The notes under the pieces: model-generated
Database searches by the model: none
What the model saw: the letters and a program-made list of their open reading frames with translations, nothing else
Told to the model about the DNA's origin: nothing
Translations under genes and position numbers: made by a program
In this document: positions 37,424 through 49,117 of the stretch, piece by piece
How the letters are laid out: each line of letters begins with the position of its first letter
Numbering within the stretch: position 1 is the first letter of the stretch
Assembly (NCBI RefSeq): GCF_900091455.1
Contig: NZ_LT607412.1
Span: forward strand, 4,464,001 to 4,528,000
Direction: 5' to 3'
DNA from: Micromonospora coriariae
GTDB lineage: Bacteria > Actinomycetota > Actinomycetes > Mycobacteriales > Micromonosporaceae
Length of the DNA stretch: 64,000 bases

Positions 37424-40264
<2,841 letters not shown>

Positions 40265-40326
40265 CGCCCCTGTCGATCAGGGGGCACGGCGGAGGCCGGC
40301 GCGGACGATACGCGGCGTGACGTCCA

Positions 40327-40412
40327 CGGAGGCGGACACCGAATTGAGCGTGATGACTCTGAGGCATATTTATACCTCTGAGTCATCACGCTCACCGGTG
40401 CATCCGTCTCCG
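40327..40412. repeat. Intergenic inverted-repeat element D (convergent-gene spacer)
   Basis: Core arms of 23 bp, 40346-40368 and 40371-40393, match with two differences around a 2-nt gap, so the centre is almost a perfect palindrome with an AT-rich middle (CATATTTATA). Outer segments 40328-40336 with 40403-40411 and 40337-40341 with 40396-40400 also pair. It lies between convergent leuS and the phosphotransferase gene and probably terminates both. Confidence 0.8.
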
Positions 40413-40447
40413 GGCGCGACACGCCGGCTCCGACGAGTGACACCAAC

Positions 40448-41218
40448 TCAGGCGGTCAGCGCCGCCAGCACGGCGGGGCGGTGGGTGAGCAGCCAGTCCT
40501 GCCAGAGGCGTACCCCGTCGACCGCGCCCGCGTCGCGGAGCCGGCGCATGGCCGGCTCGTCGCGGTCGGCGCCGGCGTCGATGGTCTGCCAGGTGCTCTG
40601 GATCTGGTCGAGCATCAGGTCCACCAACTCATCCCGCGGCAGTGCCGGACGGACGGGTGCGGTGGACGCCGCGTCGTAGGCGTCGCAGAGCAGGCGGCAG
40701 CGCCGGCCCACCTCGGTGGGGTCGGCGCCCTCGCCCAACGCGGCCCAGTGCCAGCCGGCGAACGCCACGTCCTCGATCCGTCGGCCCGGCCGGGCCAGGT
40801 CCCAGTCGAGGAAGGCCACCGGCAGTGGCCCGGCGGGGGAATCCCGGTACACCGTGTTCTTCGGGGACAGGTCGCGGTGGCACACCGTCTCGGCGTCGCC
40901 GGCCAGCGCGGTGCCCGCACACGCGTCGTGCAGTCGCCGGATCAGCTCGGCCAGCCGCACCAGCGCCGGGTCGGCGAAGAACGCCGGGTCCTCCCGATCG
41001 CGCCACGGCACCCGACCCGCGACGTAGCTGAGCATCTGCCGACCGAGGGCGTCGACGCCCAGGTGGTGAGGCGCGAGGTCCGCGTCCACCTCGGCCAGGT
41101 GGCGCAGCAGCGCGGCGACGAAGTCCAGGTTGGCCGGCGGCGTACGCCGGACCGTGTCACCGACCCGGACCACCTCGGCGACGAAGCCACCCGGCAGCAA
41201 CTCCCCGTCGTCGGTCAC
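40448..41218 (-). CDS. Aminoglycoside phosphotransferase-family kinase
   Basis: A 256-residue APH/choline-kinase fold protein. The catalytic loop is VCHRDLSPKNTVY and the metal-binding DxD region is VAFLDWDLARPG, followed by FAGWHWAALG. The family phosphorylates aminoglycosides, choline, homoserine or other small molecules; nothing here shows an antibiotic substrate and the N-lobe is short. GTG at 41218 is chosen since it overlaps the stop of a small upstream frame (GTGA); GTG at 41224 is also possible. Confidence 0.82.
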   Translation of the reverse strand: MTDDGELLPGGFVAEVVRVGDTVRRTPPANLDFVAALLRHLAEVDADLAPHHLGVDALGRQMLSYVAGRVPWRDREDPAFFADPALVRLAELIRRLHDACAGTALAGDAETVCHRDLSPKNTVYRDSPAGPLPVAFLDWDLARPGRRIEDVAFAGWHWAALGEGADPTEVGRRCRLLCDAYDAASTAPVRPALPRDELVDLMLDQIQSTWQTIDAGADRDEPAMRRLRDAGAVDGVRLWQDWLLTHRPAVLAALTA

Positions 41219-41331
41219 GGGCACGCCGGCAGCGGCGGCAGCCGGTCCGGGCGCAGTAGCGAGTACGCGTGTCGCTGCGCGGGGACCGAGTGGGTCAGCT
41301 CGGCCCTGTCCTTGCCGAGGATCCTCGTCAC
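41215..41331 (-). CDS. Possible 38-aa small gene upstream of the phosphotransferase
   Basis: A GTG-started frame of 38 residues (VTRILGKDRAELTHSV at the N-terminus) whose TGA overlaps the phosphotransferase start by 4 nt. A GAGGGG stretch lies upstream and a TAGCAT box further up (near 41405-41410, minus strand). No family is recognised. The product may be real or a short translated leader that couples the next gene; evidence is moderate. Confidence 0.35.
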   Translation of the reverse strand: MTRILGKDRAELTHSVPAQRHAYSLLRPDRLPPLPACP

Positions 41332-41465
41332 GGCGAGCTTCCCCTCGCGCGGCTGCGGCCCGGGAGCGGGTCGCGGGTCGCGGGTCGGGGCGTCATGGTC
41401 GCGAATGCTAGGTAGCGTAGCGCCGGCGGTGCGCGAAGCCCGCCGACGCGATCGTCCTCCGGTCG

Positions 41466-42161
41466 TTACCACCGTTGGTCGGCCGGCCGGACGGCATCCC
41501 GTCGTTCGGCCCGCCACCACCGGGAAATCAGCACCACGCTGGCGATCAGGCCGAGGCTGGCCGGGGCGGCGGCGTACCAGTTGATGTGGCCGGGGGAGCT
41601 GACCGACGCACCGACAGCCGCGTACCCGAAGGCGGTCGGGGCGGACGCGATCACGCTGCCGACCAGGAACGGCAGGACCCGGGCCCCGGTGGTGCCGTAG
41701 CCGTAACTGACCAGCCCGAAGCCGGCGATCGGCAGCAGCCGGACGGTGACCACGCCGAACACGCTCTGCCGGGCGAACCAGCCGTCCAGGCGGGCCAGCC
41801 GGCCACGGACCCGCTCGGCGACGAACTCCCGGCCGAGCAGCCGGCCGACAGTGAACCCGACCGCCGCCGCCACCAGCGCGGCGCCCAGGGCGTACGCGGC
41901 GCCCTCCAGCGGACCGAAGATCGCGCCCGCGGCGAGCGTGATGAACGTCCGCGGGACCAACGCGACAAGCAGCAGCGCGCCGCCGAGGACCGCCGCCACC
42001 GGGGCGAGGTCGCCGAGCCGGTCAGCCAGATGTGGCAGCTGCGCCGGATCCGGCCGGGGTGTTAGGAGCAGCAGCAGTGCGCAGACGCCGATCAGCAGCA
42101 CGAGCAGGGCGAACCGGGCGGCCGACGGCTGCCGGAGCAGCCGCCGGACGGCCCGGATCAT
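41466..42161 (-). CDS. TVP38/TMEM64 (VTT domain) membrane protein
   Basis: A 231-residue polytopic membrane protein of the DedA-related TVP38/VTT group. The signature FITLAAGAIFGPLEGAAYALGAALVAAAVGFTVGR contains the re-entrant-loop glycine pattern, and FGVVTVRLLPIAGFGLVSYGYG is the second hallmark. Members are linked to lipid scrambling and membrane homeostasis. Its ATG overlaps the gatD stop by 4 nt (ATGA), so it is cotranscribed with the lipid II amidation genes, which raises the idea of a wall-lipid role. Confidence 0.87.
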   Translation of the reverse strand: MIRAVRRLLRQPSAARFALLVLLIGVCALLLLLTPRPDPAQLPHLADRLGDLAPVAAVLGGALLLVALVPRTFITLAAGAIFGPLEGAAYALGAALVAAAVGFTVGRLLGREFVAERVRGRLARLDGWFARQSVFGVVTVRLLPIAGFGLVSYGYGTTGARVLPFLVGSVIASAPTAFGYAAVGASVSSPGHINWYAAAPASLGLIASVVLISRWWRAERRDAVRPADQRW

Positions 42162-42877
42162 GCCCGGGCGGCGGCCACTGCGGAGCGGCGCTCGTTCCGG
42201 AGCCGGTCCGACCAGGTGTCGTCCAGCGGCGGAAGCTGGTGCGCGCCGGTGGCCCAGCGCAGCAGCAGGTCGGCCAGGGCCGGGTTGCGGGCCAGTGCGG
42301 GCCCGTGCGAATACGTGCCGAGCAACTTGCCGCGCCAGGCGCCCTCGGTGCTGCCGTCGTTGCCGACCCCGGCGCTGACCCGGGCCAGCGGCGCGACCTC
42401 CGGGCCGAGGTGGGTGCGGCCGCCGTGGTTCTCGAAGCCGGTCAGCGCGGGCAGGCCCAGCCGCGGGTCGATCTCGCCGGCCAGCTCGCCCACGGCCCGG
42501 CTCGGGCCCCGGTCGGACTGCAGGTCGAGCAGCTCCAGCCCGCGGCACTGCACACCCTTGGCAAAGAAGGAGGTGCCGAGCAGCTGGTAGCCGGCGCAGA
42601 CGCCGAACACCACCGAACCCTGGGCGACCGCCCGGTGCAGACCACCGTCGGCGATCAGCCGCTGCGCGCCCAGCGCCTGCGGACCGTCCTCGCCGCCGCC
42701 GACCAGGTAGATGTCGGCGGTCGAGGGCAGCCGCTGGTCGGAGCGGACCTCCAGCACCTCGACCGGCATGCCACGCTGGCGCGCCCGTCGGGCGAGGATC
42801 AGGGCGTTGCCCCGGTCGCCGTAGGTGGAGAGCAGGTCGGGGTAGATCCAGACGATGCGCAGGCTCTCAGTTGACAC
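42158..42877 (-). CDS. gatD: Lipid II isoglutaminyl synthase, glutaminase subunit GatD
   Basis: A 239-residue class I glutamine amidotransferase of the CobB/CobQ-like type. The nucleophile Cys lies in VVFGVCAGYQLLG (about 95), with GFENHGGRTHLG and the catalytic His in LLGTYSHGP. It releases ammonia for MurT, which amidates the D-Glu alpha-carboxyl of lipid II. The GTG start at 42877 lies inside the end of murT (11-nt overlap). Family and position are both diagnostic. Confidence 0.94.
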   Translation of the reverse strand: MSTESLRIVWIYPDLLSTYGDRGNALILARRARQRGMPVEVLEVRSDQRLPSTADIYLVGGGEDGPQALGAQRLIADGGLHRAVAQGSVVFGVCAGYQLLGTSFFAKGVQCRGLELLDLQSDRGPSRAVGELAGEIDPRLGLPALTGFENHGGRTHLGPEVAPLARVSAGVGNDGSTEGAWRGKLLGTYSHGPALARNPALADLLLRWATGAHQLPPLDDTWSDRLRNERRSAVAAARA

Positions 42878-44129
42878 GGTCCAACTCCGCTCGGATGTCC
42901 TGGAACGCGGTGTAGTTCGCGATGACCTCCAGCCGCCCGGGCGGGACCGACCGGATCGCGTCGTCGAACGTGCGCACGTGCTGGAACGGCACGTCGTTGA
43001 CGTCCAGCCGGACCGCCAGGTCGTACGCCCGGTCGCCGGTGATCAGCACCTGCCGGCCGCGCAGCGGGGCGAAGTCGACGTCGAAGAGCCAGGAGGTGTC
43101 CAACCCGTCGGGGTCGCGCGCGTTGATGGAGAGCAGGGTGGGCGCCTCGTCAGCCATGTCGAAGGCCTCCAGCCAACTGGCTGGGTTCTTGGCCAGCAGC
43201 AGCCGGATGTTGCGCCCGTCCTTGTCCACCTGCGCGTAGCGGCCGGCGACCGAGGTGACGATGCCGAGTCGGGACACCGCGTCGACCGGGCGGACGCCGA
43301 ACTCGGCGGCCACGGCCAGCGCGGTCGCCGCGTTGCCGAGGTTGACCTTGCCGGGTAGCTGGAGGGAGACCTTGTGCCAGGCGCCGGTGGGGTCGAGCAC
43401 GCCCTCGTCCTCGACGATCCACTGCGGCTCGGGCCGGCGCAGCGGGCAGCCGCTGCACCACCACTGGTCGCCGGAGCGCTGGATGGTGGAGCCGCACTCG
43501 GGGCAGACCCAGGAGTCGTCGTGCCAGCGCTGCCCGGCGCTGAACCAGGTCACGTGCGGCGGGTTGATGCCGCGCGCGGGGTCGGCCGGCGGGGTGGCGG
43601 CCCAGACGACCATCGGGTCGTCGGCGTTGGCCACCACCCGTACGTCGGTGTGCCGGACCAGCGCCGCGCGCCAGAGCTGCGCCATCATGGCGACCTCCTT
43701 GGCCCGGTCGAGCTGGTCGCGGGAGAGGTTCAGCAGCGCGACCACGTGCGGCTCGGTCGCCTCCAGCACCTGGGCGAGGTAGTGCTCGTCGACCTCCAGC
43801 ACCGCGTACGGCGTGCTGCCGGCCTTCGCCAGCGCGGAGGTGTGCCCGCTGGGCATGTTGGCGCCGAAGGAGTTGGTGGCGACCCGGCCGAGCACGCCGA
43901 CCGCGGCGGCGGCGAGCCGGGTGGTGGTGGTCTTGCCGTTGGTGCCGGAAACGAGCGCGATGGCGCGCCCGGCCGACAGGTGGGCCAGCAGGTCGGGGTC
44001 GATCTTCAACCCGATCCACCCGCCGATCACCGAACCGTCGCCACGGCCGGCCGCCCGGGAGAGCGCCGCGGCGGTCCGTGACACGGAGCTGGCCACCTTG
44101 GCCCGTAGGGGCATTTTCGCGTCCGTCAC
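42867..44129 (-). CDS. murT: Lipid II isoglutaminyl synthase, Mur ligase-like subunit MurT
   Basis: A 420-residue Mur ligase-like protein: ATP loop [15 protein letters not shown], central-domain EVDEHYL, and the MurT-specific zinc ribbon with CPEC and CSGC (about residues 206-227). The C-terminal DUF1727 domain ends [11 protein letters not shown]. With GatD it amidates the stem peptide glutamate, needed for efficient cross-linking. GTG at 44129 follows a TAACCT -10 box by 7 nt, so translation is probably leaderless. It diverges from mraZ across a 340-bp spacer that holds MraZ-type boxes. Confidence 0.94.
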   Translation of the reverse strand: MTDAKMPLRAKVASSVSRTAAALSRAAGRGDGSVIGGWIGLKIDPDLLAHLSAGRAIALVSGTNGKTTTTRLAAAAVGVLGRVATNSFGANMPSGHTSALAKAGSTPYAVLEVDEHYLAQVLEATEPHVVALLNLSRDQLDRAKEVAMMAQLWRAALVRHTDVRVVANADDPMVVWAATPPADPARGINPPHVTWFSAGQRWHDDSWVCPECGSTIQRSGDQWWCSGCPLRRPEPQWIVEDEGVLDPTGAWHKVSLQLPGKVNLGNAATALAVAAEFGVRPVDAVSRLGIVTSVAGRYAQVDKDGRNIRLLLAKNPASWLEAFDMADEAPTLLSINARDPDGLDTSWLFDVDFAPLRGRQVLITGDRAYDLAVRLDVNDVPFQHVRTFDDAIRSVPPGRLEVIANYTAFQDIRAELDRVN

Positions 44130-44136
44130 GCGAGCG

Positions 44137-44142
44137 AGGTTA
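44137..44142 (-). promoter_or_regulatory. -10 box of murT, leaderless arrangement
   Basis: Minus-strand TAACCT, 7 nt before the GTG at 44129. Confidence 0.5.
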
Positions 44143-44281
44143 CCGGACCGCCCACCCCACCAGATCGCCGCCGACGGCGAACCGTTCGGTTGTGGTGCGG
44201 ACTCGGGTGGCCGGGTCGGCTTCCACCGGACGGAGTCGATCTATGTCGGAAAGCGGACCACGCCGGGCGGCGGTCCCGGCC

Positions 44282-44297
44282 CTCCACTCCGCTCCAC
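44282..44297 (-). promoter_or_regulatory. Inverted pair of MraZ-type boxes facing murT
   Basis: On the minus strand two GTGGAG hexamers (44297-44292 and 44287-44282) are spaced by 4 nt, exactly the repeat geometry of MraZ operators. They point away from mraZ towards murT-gatD, 150 bp before murT. Confidence 0.55.
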
Positions 44298-44353
44298 CCC
44301 TTGTGACGTGCGGTTTTACCCGCGGGTAGGGCGCGCCACGCGGTCGATTCTGG

Positions 44354-44385
44354 TTGCAGGTGGAGGGAAGTGGAGTAGAGTGGGG
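44354..44385 (+). promoter_or_regulatory. mraZ promoter with three MraZ boxes
   Basis: A promoter, TTGCAG (44354-44359), 16 bp, TAGAGT (44376-44381), is overlapped by three direct repeats with 10-bp period: GTGGAG (44360), GTGGAG (44370) and GTGGGG (44380), each followed by 4 nt; ATGGTG at 44390 is a degenerate fourth. This is the known MraZ operator layout and implies autorepression of the dcw cluster. Confidence 0.8.
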
Positions 44386-44389
44386 CCCA

Positions 44390-44464
44390 ATGGTGAGGCC
44401 GGGAGGGCTCACCGGCCCGGGGGGTCAGCGGCGCCGCGAACGCCGCTTAAGGGCGAGGGGGTAG
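44390..44464 (+). CDS. Possible 24-aa upstream ORF in the mraZ leader
   Basis: ATG lies about 8 nt after the -10 box, close to the expected transcription start, and the frame runs 24 codons (MVRPGG..., Arg/Gly-rich) to TAG, 5 nt before the mraZ GTG. It contains a TTA leucine codon, very rare at this GC content. It may be translated and couple to mraZ, or be chance. Confidence 0.3.
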   Translation: MVRPGGLTGPGGQRRRERRLRARG

Positions 44465-44469
44465 GGCCG

Positions 44470-44901
44470 GTGTTTCTCGGCACCCACACTCCACGCCTGG
44501 ACGACAAAGGCCGGTTGATCCTTCCGGCCAAGTTCCGGGATGAGCTGGCGGGGGGTGTCGTGGTCACCAAAGGACAGGATCGCTGTCTCTACGTCTTCCC
44601 GACCCCTGAGTTCCAGCGGATCGCGGAGCAGTTGCGCGCGCAGCCGATGACGCACAAGGCGGCCCGGGCCTACAGCCGGGTCTTCTTCGCCAGCGCGCAC
44701 GACGAAGTGCCGGACAAGCAGGGCCGGGTGACGATCCCGGCCCACCTGCGGGCGTACGCCGCGCTCGACCGCGACCTGGTCGTGATCGGCGCGAGCACGC
44801 GGGTGGAGATCTGGGACAAGGTCGCCTGGGAGACCTACCTCGCCGAGAGTGAAGACGACTTCGCCGACATCGAGGAGGGGGTGCTGCCCGGCGGTCTGTA
44901 G
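44470..44901 (+). CDS. mraZ: MraZ, transcriptional regulator of the division cluster
   Basis: A 143-residue protein with two AbrB-like SpoVT/MraZ domains: [25 protein letters not shown] and the second copy [27 protein letters not shown]. The DKGR and DKQGR loops bind the GTGGAG repeats present in its own promoter. Normal length. GTG at 44470 gives the family N-terminus VFLGTH. A 200-bp spacer without genes (44902-45101), including a CCTGGCA/TGCCAGG hairpin at 44950-44975, precedes rsmH. Confidence 0.95.
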   Translation: MFLGTHTPRLDDKGRLILPAKFRDELAGGVVVTKGQDRCLYVFPTPEFQRIAEQLRAQPMTHKAARAYSRVFFASAHDEVPDKQGRVTIPAHLRAYAALDRDLVVIGASTRVEIWDKVAWETYLAESEDDFADIEEGVLPGGL

Positions 44902-45101
44902 GGCGAACGGCGCCCGACGTACTGCGAGATCTCCAGCCGCTTTCGAGTTCCTGGCATCCCTTCCCCGGTGCCAGGCGCACGATCCAGTCATCGGGTGAGA
45001 GTCCGGTGCCCGGCGGGAGCGGATGGGGATCTGGCGGTACGACGGCAGCGCCGTCCGACGACAGGCGCAGCAACGAACGGACGTTTCAACCAGTGGGGGT
45101 C

Positions 45102-46217
45102 ATGATGGGGGAGCTGCGCGGCACGCACGTGCCGGTGCTGCTCGAGCGGTGTCTCGAGCTGCTGGCCCCCGCGCTGGGTCGGGGCGGCCGGACGGTGTAC
45201 GTCGACGCGACGCTCGGCCTGGCCGGGCATGCGGAGGCGGTGCTCGAGGCGCACCCGGAGACGGTCCTGATCGGGCTCGACCGGGACACCGAGGCGCTGG
45301 CCCACGCACGGGTCCGGCTGGCCCGTTTCGCCGACCGGGTGCACCTGGAGCACGCCGTCTACGACGAGCTGCCCGACGTGCTGGACCGGCTGGGCTATCC
45401 GGGCATCGACGGGATCCTGTTCGACCTGGGTGTCTCGTCGCTGCAACTGGACGCGCCCGACCGCGGGTTCGCGTACGCCCAGGACGCGCCGCTGGACATG
45501 CGGATGGACCAGACCCGGGGGGTGACCGCCGAGGAGGTGGTCAACACCTACGCGCATCCGGACCTGGCCCGGGTGCTGCGGGTCTACGGCGAGGAGAAGT
45601 TCGCCGGCCGGATCGCCTCGGCGATCATCCGGGAGCGGGAACGCGCCCGGATCACCTCGTCCGCGCGGTTGGCGGAGCTGGTCCGGGATTCCATTCCGGC
45701 ACCAGCCCGACGAACGGGTGGACACCCGGCAAAGAGAACGTTTCAGGCTTTACGGATCGAGGTAAACAAGGAGTTGGCAGCGCTGGAGTCAGCGCTGCCG
45801 TCCGCGCTCGACGCACTGACCGTGGGCGGTCGCATGGTGGTCCTGTCCTACCACTCGCTGGAGGACCGGCTCACCAAGGTGGCGCTCGCGGACCGGGTCC
45901 GCAGTAAGGGCCCGATCGACCTCCCGGTCGAACTGCCCGGGTCCGGTCCGACGTTCCGGCTGCTCAGCCGGGGCGCCGAACTGGCCGGGGAGGCGGAGGT
46001 CGCCGCGAACCCGCGAGCCGCCTCGGTGCGGTTGCGGGCCGCGGAGCGACTCGACCCGAACGCGACACAGCAGGGGCGGACCGACCGCGAACGGTCCCGC
46101 CGACGGGTGAAGGCGATGCACCAACCGGGGACGGGGTCCGCCGGATCCGTGGGGGATCCAGGGACGCCGGGGGACGACAGAGGGACGGATGTAGAGGGGG
46201 AGGGACATGAACATTGA
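45102..46217 (+). CDS. rsmH: 16S rRNA (cytosine-1402-N4) methyltransferase RsmH
   Basis: A 371-residue SAM-dependent methyltransferase (formerly MraW). Motifs: [16 protein letters not shown] site [58 protein letters not shown], and [11 protein letters not shown]. Two adjacent ATGs at 45102 and 45105 are possible; the homologous N-terminus [11 protein letters not shown] fits the second and the difference is one residue. An open frame reaches further upstream but is not conserved in character. The C-terminus overlaps ftsL by 11 nt. Confidence 0.93.
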   Translation: MMGELRGTHVPVLLERCLELLAPALGRGGRTVYVDATLGLAGHAEAVLEAHPETVLIGLDRDTEALAHARVRLARFADRVHLEHAVYDELPDVLDRLGYPGIDGILFDLGVSSLQLDAPDRGFAYAQDAPLDMRMDQTRGVTAEEVVNTYAHPDLARVLRVYGEEKFAGRIASAIIRERERARITSSARLAELVRDSIPAPARRTGGHPAKRTFQALRIEVNKELAALESALPSALDALTVGGRMVVLSYHSLEDRLTKVALADRVRSKGPIDLPVELPGSGPTFRLLSRGAELAGEAEVAANPRAASVRLRAAERLDPNATQQGRTDRERSRRRVKAMHQPGTGSAGSVGDPGTPGDDRGTDVEGEGHEH

Positions 46218-46815
46218 CAAGCGCGAGCGTCGGGACGTCACCGGCGCCGGGCAGCGCACACCGCGGTCGGGGGGCCGGACCGCGGCGGAGCGGGCTCCGC
46301 GCGGGGGCAACGGTACGCCACGCATCGATCGAGTGAACCGGCAGGGGGAGGCTCGCGCCCGGGGGGCGCGCGAGTTCCCGACCCAGGGCACCGCCGCGCT
46401 GCGGCCGGCCGAGAAGCCCGGCGTAGCCGCCAGTGCCCGTCCGCCCCGGCTGCGGGTGGCACCACCGCCTCCGGTGTCGGTGCCGCGCGCGCCGTTCGCG
46501 GCGCTGATCGTGGTCCTGGTGGTCGGCGGGGTGCTGGGCATCCTGGCGGTCAACACCAAGATCAATGAGAACGCCTTCCGGCTGGAGAAGCTGCAGCAGC
46601 AGCAGGCCCGACTGGACCTGGAGAAGCAGCAGCTCGACAAGCAGATCGCCGAGGCCAAGGCGCCGGGCAACCTGACCGCCGCGGCGCGGCGACTGGGCCT
46701 GGTGGACGCCGGCGAGCCGGGGTACGTCCGGCTGCCGGACGGCAAGATGCCTCTCGGGGTGCCGAAGCCGGCGACCGGCGAGCCGTCGGTGACCAGCCAG
46801 GGCGCGGGAGGCTGA
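46207..46815 (+). CDS. ftsL: FtsL-like septum protein
   Basis: A 202-residue bitopic membrane protein. A long basic, Gly/Arg/Pro-rich cytoplasmic tail (residues 1-95) leads to one membrane helix (about 97-118, [19 protein letters not shown]) and a short extracytoplasmic coiled coil rich in Gln/Leu/Lys ([18 protein letters not shown]). That layout and position between rsmH and ftsI identify FtsL, which with FtsQ and FtsB (not in this window) activates FtsW/FtsI. Sequence conservation in the family is low. Confidence 0.85.
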   Translation: MNIDKRERRDVTGAGQRTPRSGGRTAAERAPRGGNGTPRIDRVNRQGEARARGAREFPTQGTAALRPAEKPGVAASARPPRLRVAPPPPVSVPRAPFAALIVVLVVGGVLGILAVNTKINENAFRLEKLQQQQARLDLEKQQLDKQIAEAKAPGNLTAAARRLGLVDAGEPGYVRLPDGKMPLGVPKPATGEPSVTSQGAGG

Positions 46816-46818
46816 CCG

Positions 46819-49026
46819 GTGCCACCGAGGTCGGACGAACCGCGCCGGGATCCCAAGGGGTCCCGGCGCGGTTCTGCACCTGACGCCGGCGCCCGGGACG
46901 GGGAGCCGCGCGCCGGCGAGCCGGGCATGGGGGGCATCTCCGGCGCCCGGGCGTACACCCCGAGGGGCCGGACCATCCGCGAGGAGCGCGGCACGCCGCC
47001 GCGCAGCGGGGGGGCCGAGCAGCGGCGTACCCCGCGCAGCACCCGGTCCGGCGACCCGTTCCGACCGGCGTTGCAGGTGCTCGACGGAGGCCGGGCCGCC
47101 GCCCGTTCCGGCCGGCGGGACGCCCCGGCGGCGGGACGCGGTGGGGTCGTGCGCACCGTCGCGCCCCGGACCCCGCGCGGCCCGGCCGGCGACGAGCCGC
47201 CCGCGCGTCGGCGGACCACGCCGCGCGCGCCGCGCCGCTCCGACCGACCGGCGGCCCGCCGGCCGTCCCGCAAGCCGCCGCGACCGCCGAAGCTGGCCGA
47301 TCCACGGCTGCGGCTGCGGCTCGGCACCGCCCTGACGCTGGCGTTGTTCGCCGCCATCGGGATCCGGCTGATCTTCCTTCAGGCGGTGGACACCCCGGCG
47401 TACGCCGGTGGCGGCGTCGCCGACCGGACCCGCACCGTGGAGCTACCCGCGCCGCGCGGCGCGATCTACGACCGCACCGGCGAGCCGCTGGCACGCAGTG
47501 TCGAGGCGCGGTACGTGTTCGCCGACCCGACCGAGATCGTGGACTCCGCCGCCACCGCGAAGGCGCTCTCCCCGCTGCTCGGCATGCCGGTGTCGAAGCT
47601 GACCGAGCTGATGAAGCCCCGCAAGCTGGAGAACGGCATCCCGTCCCGGTTCGTGTACCTGGCCCGGGGGGTGGAGATCCCGACCGCCAAGCAGGTGCTG
47701 GCGCTCGAGCTGCCCGGGATCAGGGTGCACCGCGACGAGCGGCGCGAGGTGCCCGGCGGTGACCTGGCGGCCAACCTGATCGGCTTCACCAGCCAGGACA
47801 TGGTCGGTCTGGAGGGGCTGGAGGCCCGCTACGACGAGCTGCTCGCCGGTCAGGACGGCAAGCGGGTGTACGAGGCCGGCCTCGGTGACCTCGCCGCGCC
47901 GATCCCGGGCGGCTACAGCCGGACCACCCCGGCCAAGCCGGGCAGCTCGATGGCCCTCACCCTCGACGGTGACCTGCAGTTCCGCACGCAGCAGATCCTC
48001 AGTGCGGGGATGGGGCAGCAGCGCGGCGGCACGGCCGCGGCGGTGATCATCGACGTGCCCACCGGCGAGGTGCTGTCCCAGGCCAGCCATCCCACCTATA
48101 ACGCGGCGAAGCCGATCCCGAGCGACCCGGTCGCCCGGGAGGACGCGGCGACCAGCTTCGTGGTCGACCCCGGCTCGGTGCACAAGGCGATCACGTTCGG
48201 CGCGGCGTTGCAGGAGGGGGTGATCACCCCGGACACCACGTTGCCGATCGCGAACAGCATCAAGAAGGGCGACACCTGGTTCTCCGACACACACCGCGCC
48301 AACGGCCGGCGGATGAGCGTGCCCGGGATGCTCGCCTACTCGTCGAACGTCGGCACCATCACGATCGCCGACAAGCTCGGCCGGGACCGGTTGATCGACT
48401 ACCAGAAGCGGTTCGGGCTCGGCCAGCCCACCGGTGAGGGGGTGCCCGGCGAGGCCAGCGGCCGGCTGCTGCCGGCCGACGAGTGGAGCGAGTCGTCGGA
48501 AGGGTCGGTGCCGATCGGGCACAGCGTCGACGCCACGCCGTTGCAGATGGCCGCCGCGTACGCCGCCATCGCCAACGACGGCACGTACGTGCAGCCGCAC
48601 CTGGTCAAGGAGACGATCGGGCCGGACGGCAAACGCACTCCCGCGCCGCCACCGGTGACCCGGTCGGTGCTCAGCCCGAAGAACGCGGCAGCGCTGCGCA
48701 CCATGCTCGAGGCGGTCACCACGGTCGACCATGCCACCGGGCTCACCGCCGCGGTCCCCGGCTACCGGGTCGCCGGCAAGACCGGCACCGGCTGGCGGCT
48801 GGTGGACGGCAAGAAGCAGCCCGGCGAGGTGTCCTCCTTCATCGGCATGGCCCCCGCCGAGAACCCCCGCTACGTGATCGCGGTCTTCGTGTACGCACCC
48901 GGCGGTGGGGGCGGGGCGATCGCCAATCCGGCGTTCCGCGACATGATGCAGTTCACGCTGCGTCACTACCGCGTACCGCCGTCCACCGACGGGTCGGCGC
49001 CCAAGTTCGTGGTCTATCCGCGCTGA
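46819..49026 (+). CDS. ftsI: FtsI, septal peptidoglycan transpeptidase (class B PBP)
   Basis: A 735-residue class B penicillin-binding protein. The first 165 residues are an unusually long Arg/Pro/Gly-rich cytoplasmic tail, then one membrane helix (about 170-190), the dimerisation domain (LPAPRGAIYDRTGEPLA), and the transpeptidase domain with SxxK as SVHK (about 453), SxN as SSN in YSSNVGTI (about 514) and KTG in GKTGTGWR (about 654). It cross-links septal peptidoglycan. GTG start is 3 nt after ftsL. A tail of this length is larger than in most relatives. Confidence 0.95.
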   Translation: MPPRSDEPRRDPKGSRRGSAPDAGARDGEPRAGEPGMGGISGARAYTPRGRTIREERGTPPRSGGAEQRRTPRSTRSGDPFRPALQVLDGGRAAARSGRRDAPAAGRGGVVRTVAPRTPRGPAGDEPPARRRTTPRAPRRSDRPAARRPSRKPPRPPKLADPRLRLRLGTALTLALFAAIGIRLIFLQAVDTPAYAGGGVADRTRTVELPAPRGAIYDRTGEPLARSVEARYVFADPTEIVDSAATAKALSPLLGMPVSKLTELMKPRKLENGIPSRFVYLARGVEIPTAKQVLALELPGIRVHRDERREVPGGDLAANLIGFTSQDMVGLEGLEARYDELLAGQDGKRVYEAGLGDLAAPIPGGYSRTTPAKPGSSMALTLDGDLQFRTQQILSAGMGQQRGGTAAAVIIDVPTGEVLSQASHPTYNAAKPIPSDPVAREDAATSFVVDPGSVHKAITFGAALQEGVITPDTTLPIANSIKKGDTWFSDTHRANGRRMSVPGMLAYSSNVGTITIADKLGRDRLIDYQKRFGLGQPTGEGVPGEASGRLLPADEWSESSEGSVPIGHSVDATPLQMAAAYAAIANDGTYVQPHLVKETIGPDGKRTPAPPPVTRSVLSPKNAAALRTMLEAVTTVDHATGLTAAVPGYRVAGKTGTGWRLVDGKKQPGEVSSFIGMAPAENPRYVIAVFVYAPGGGGGAIANPAFRDMMQFTLRHYRVPPSTDGSAPKFVVYPR

Positions 49027-49103
49027 GCAGCGATGGCGGGACATCATCGGTGAGTGCCGACGAACCACCGGGGCGGCTGTGCGGCCGGAACCGGACGACC
49101 GGG

Positions 49104-49109
49104 TAGGGT
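49104..49109 (+). promoter_or_regulatory. -10 box of murE
   Basis: TAGGGT, 8 nt before the GTG at 49118, in the 91-bp gap after ftsI. It suggests an internal promoter within the dcw cluster and supports that GTG as the start. Confidence 0.45.
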
Positions 49110-49117
49110 CTGACGCC

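Noticed and set aside
40448..41218. Antibiotic resistance kinase
   Set aside because: The fold is APH-like, but nothing in sequence or context shows an aminoglycoside substrate.
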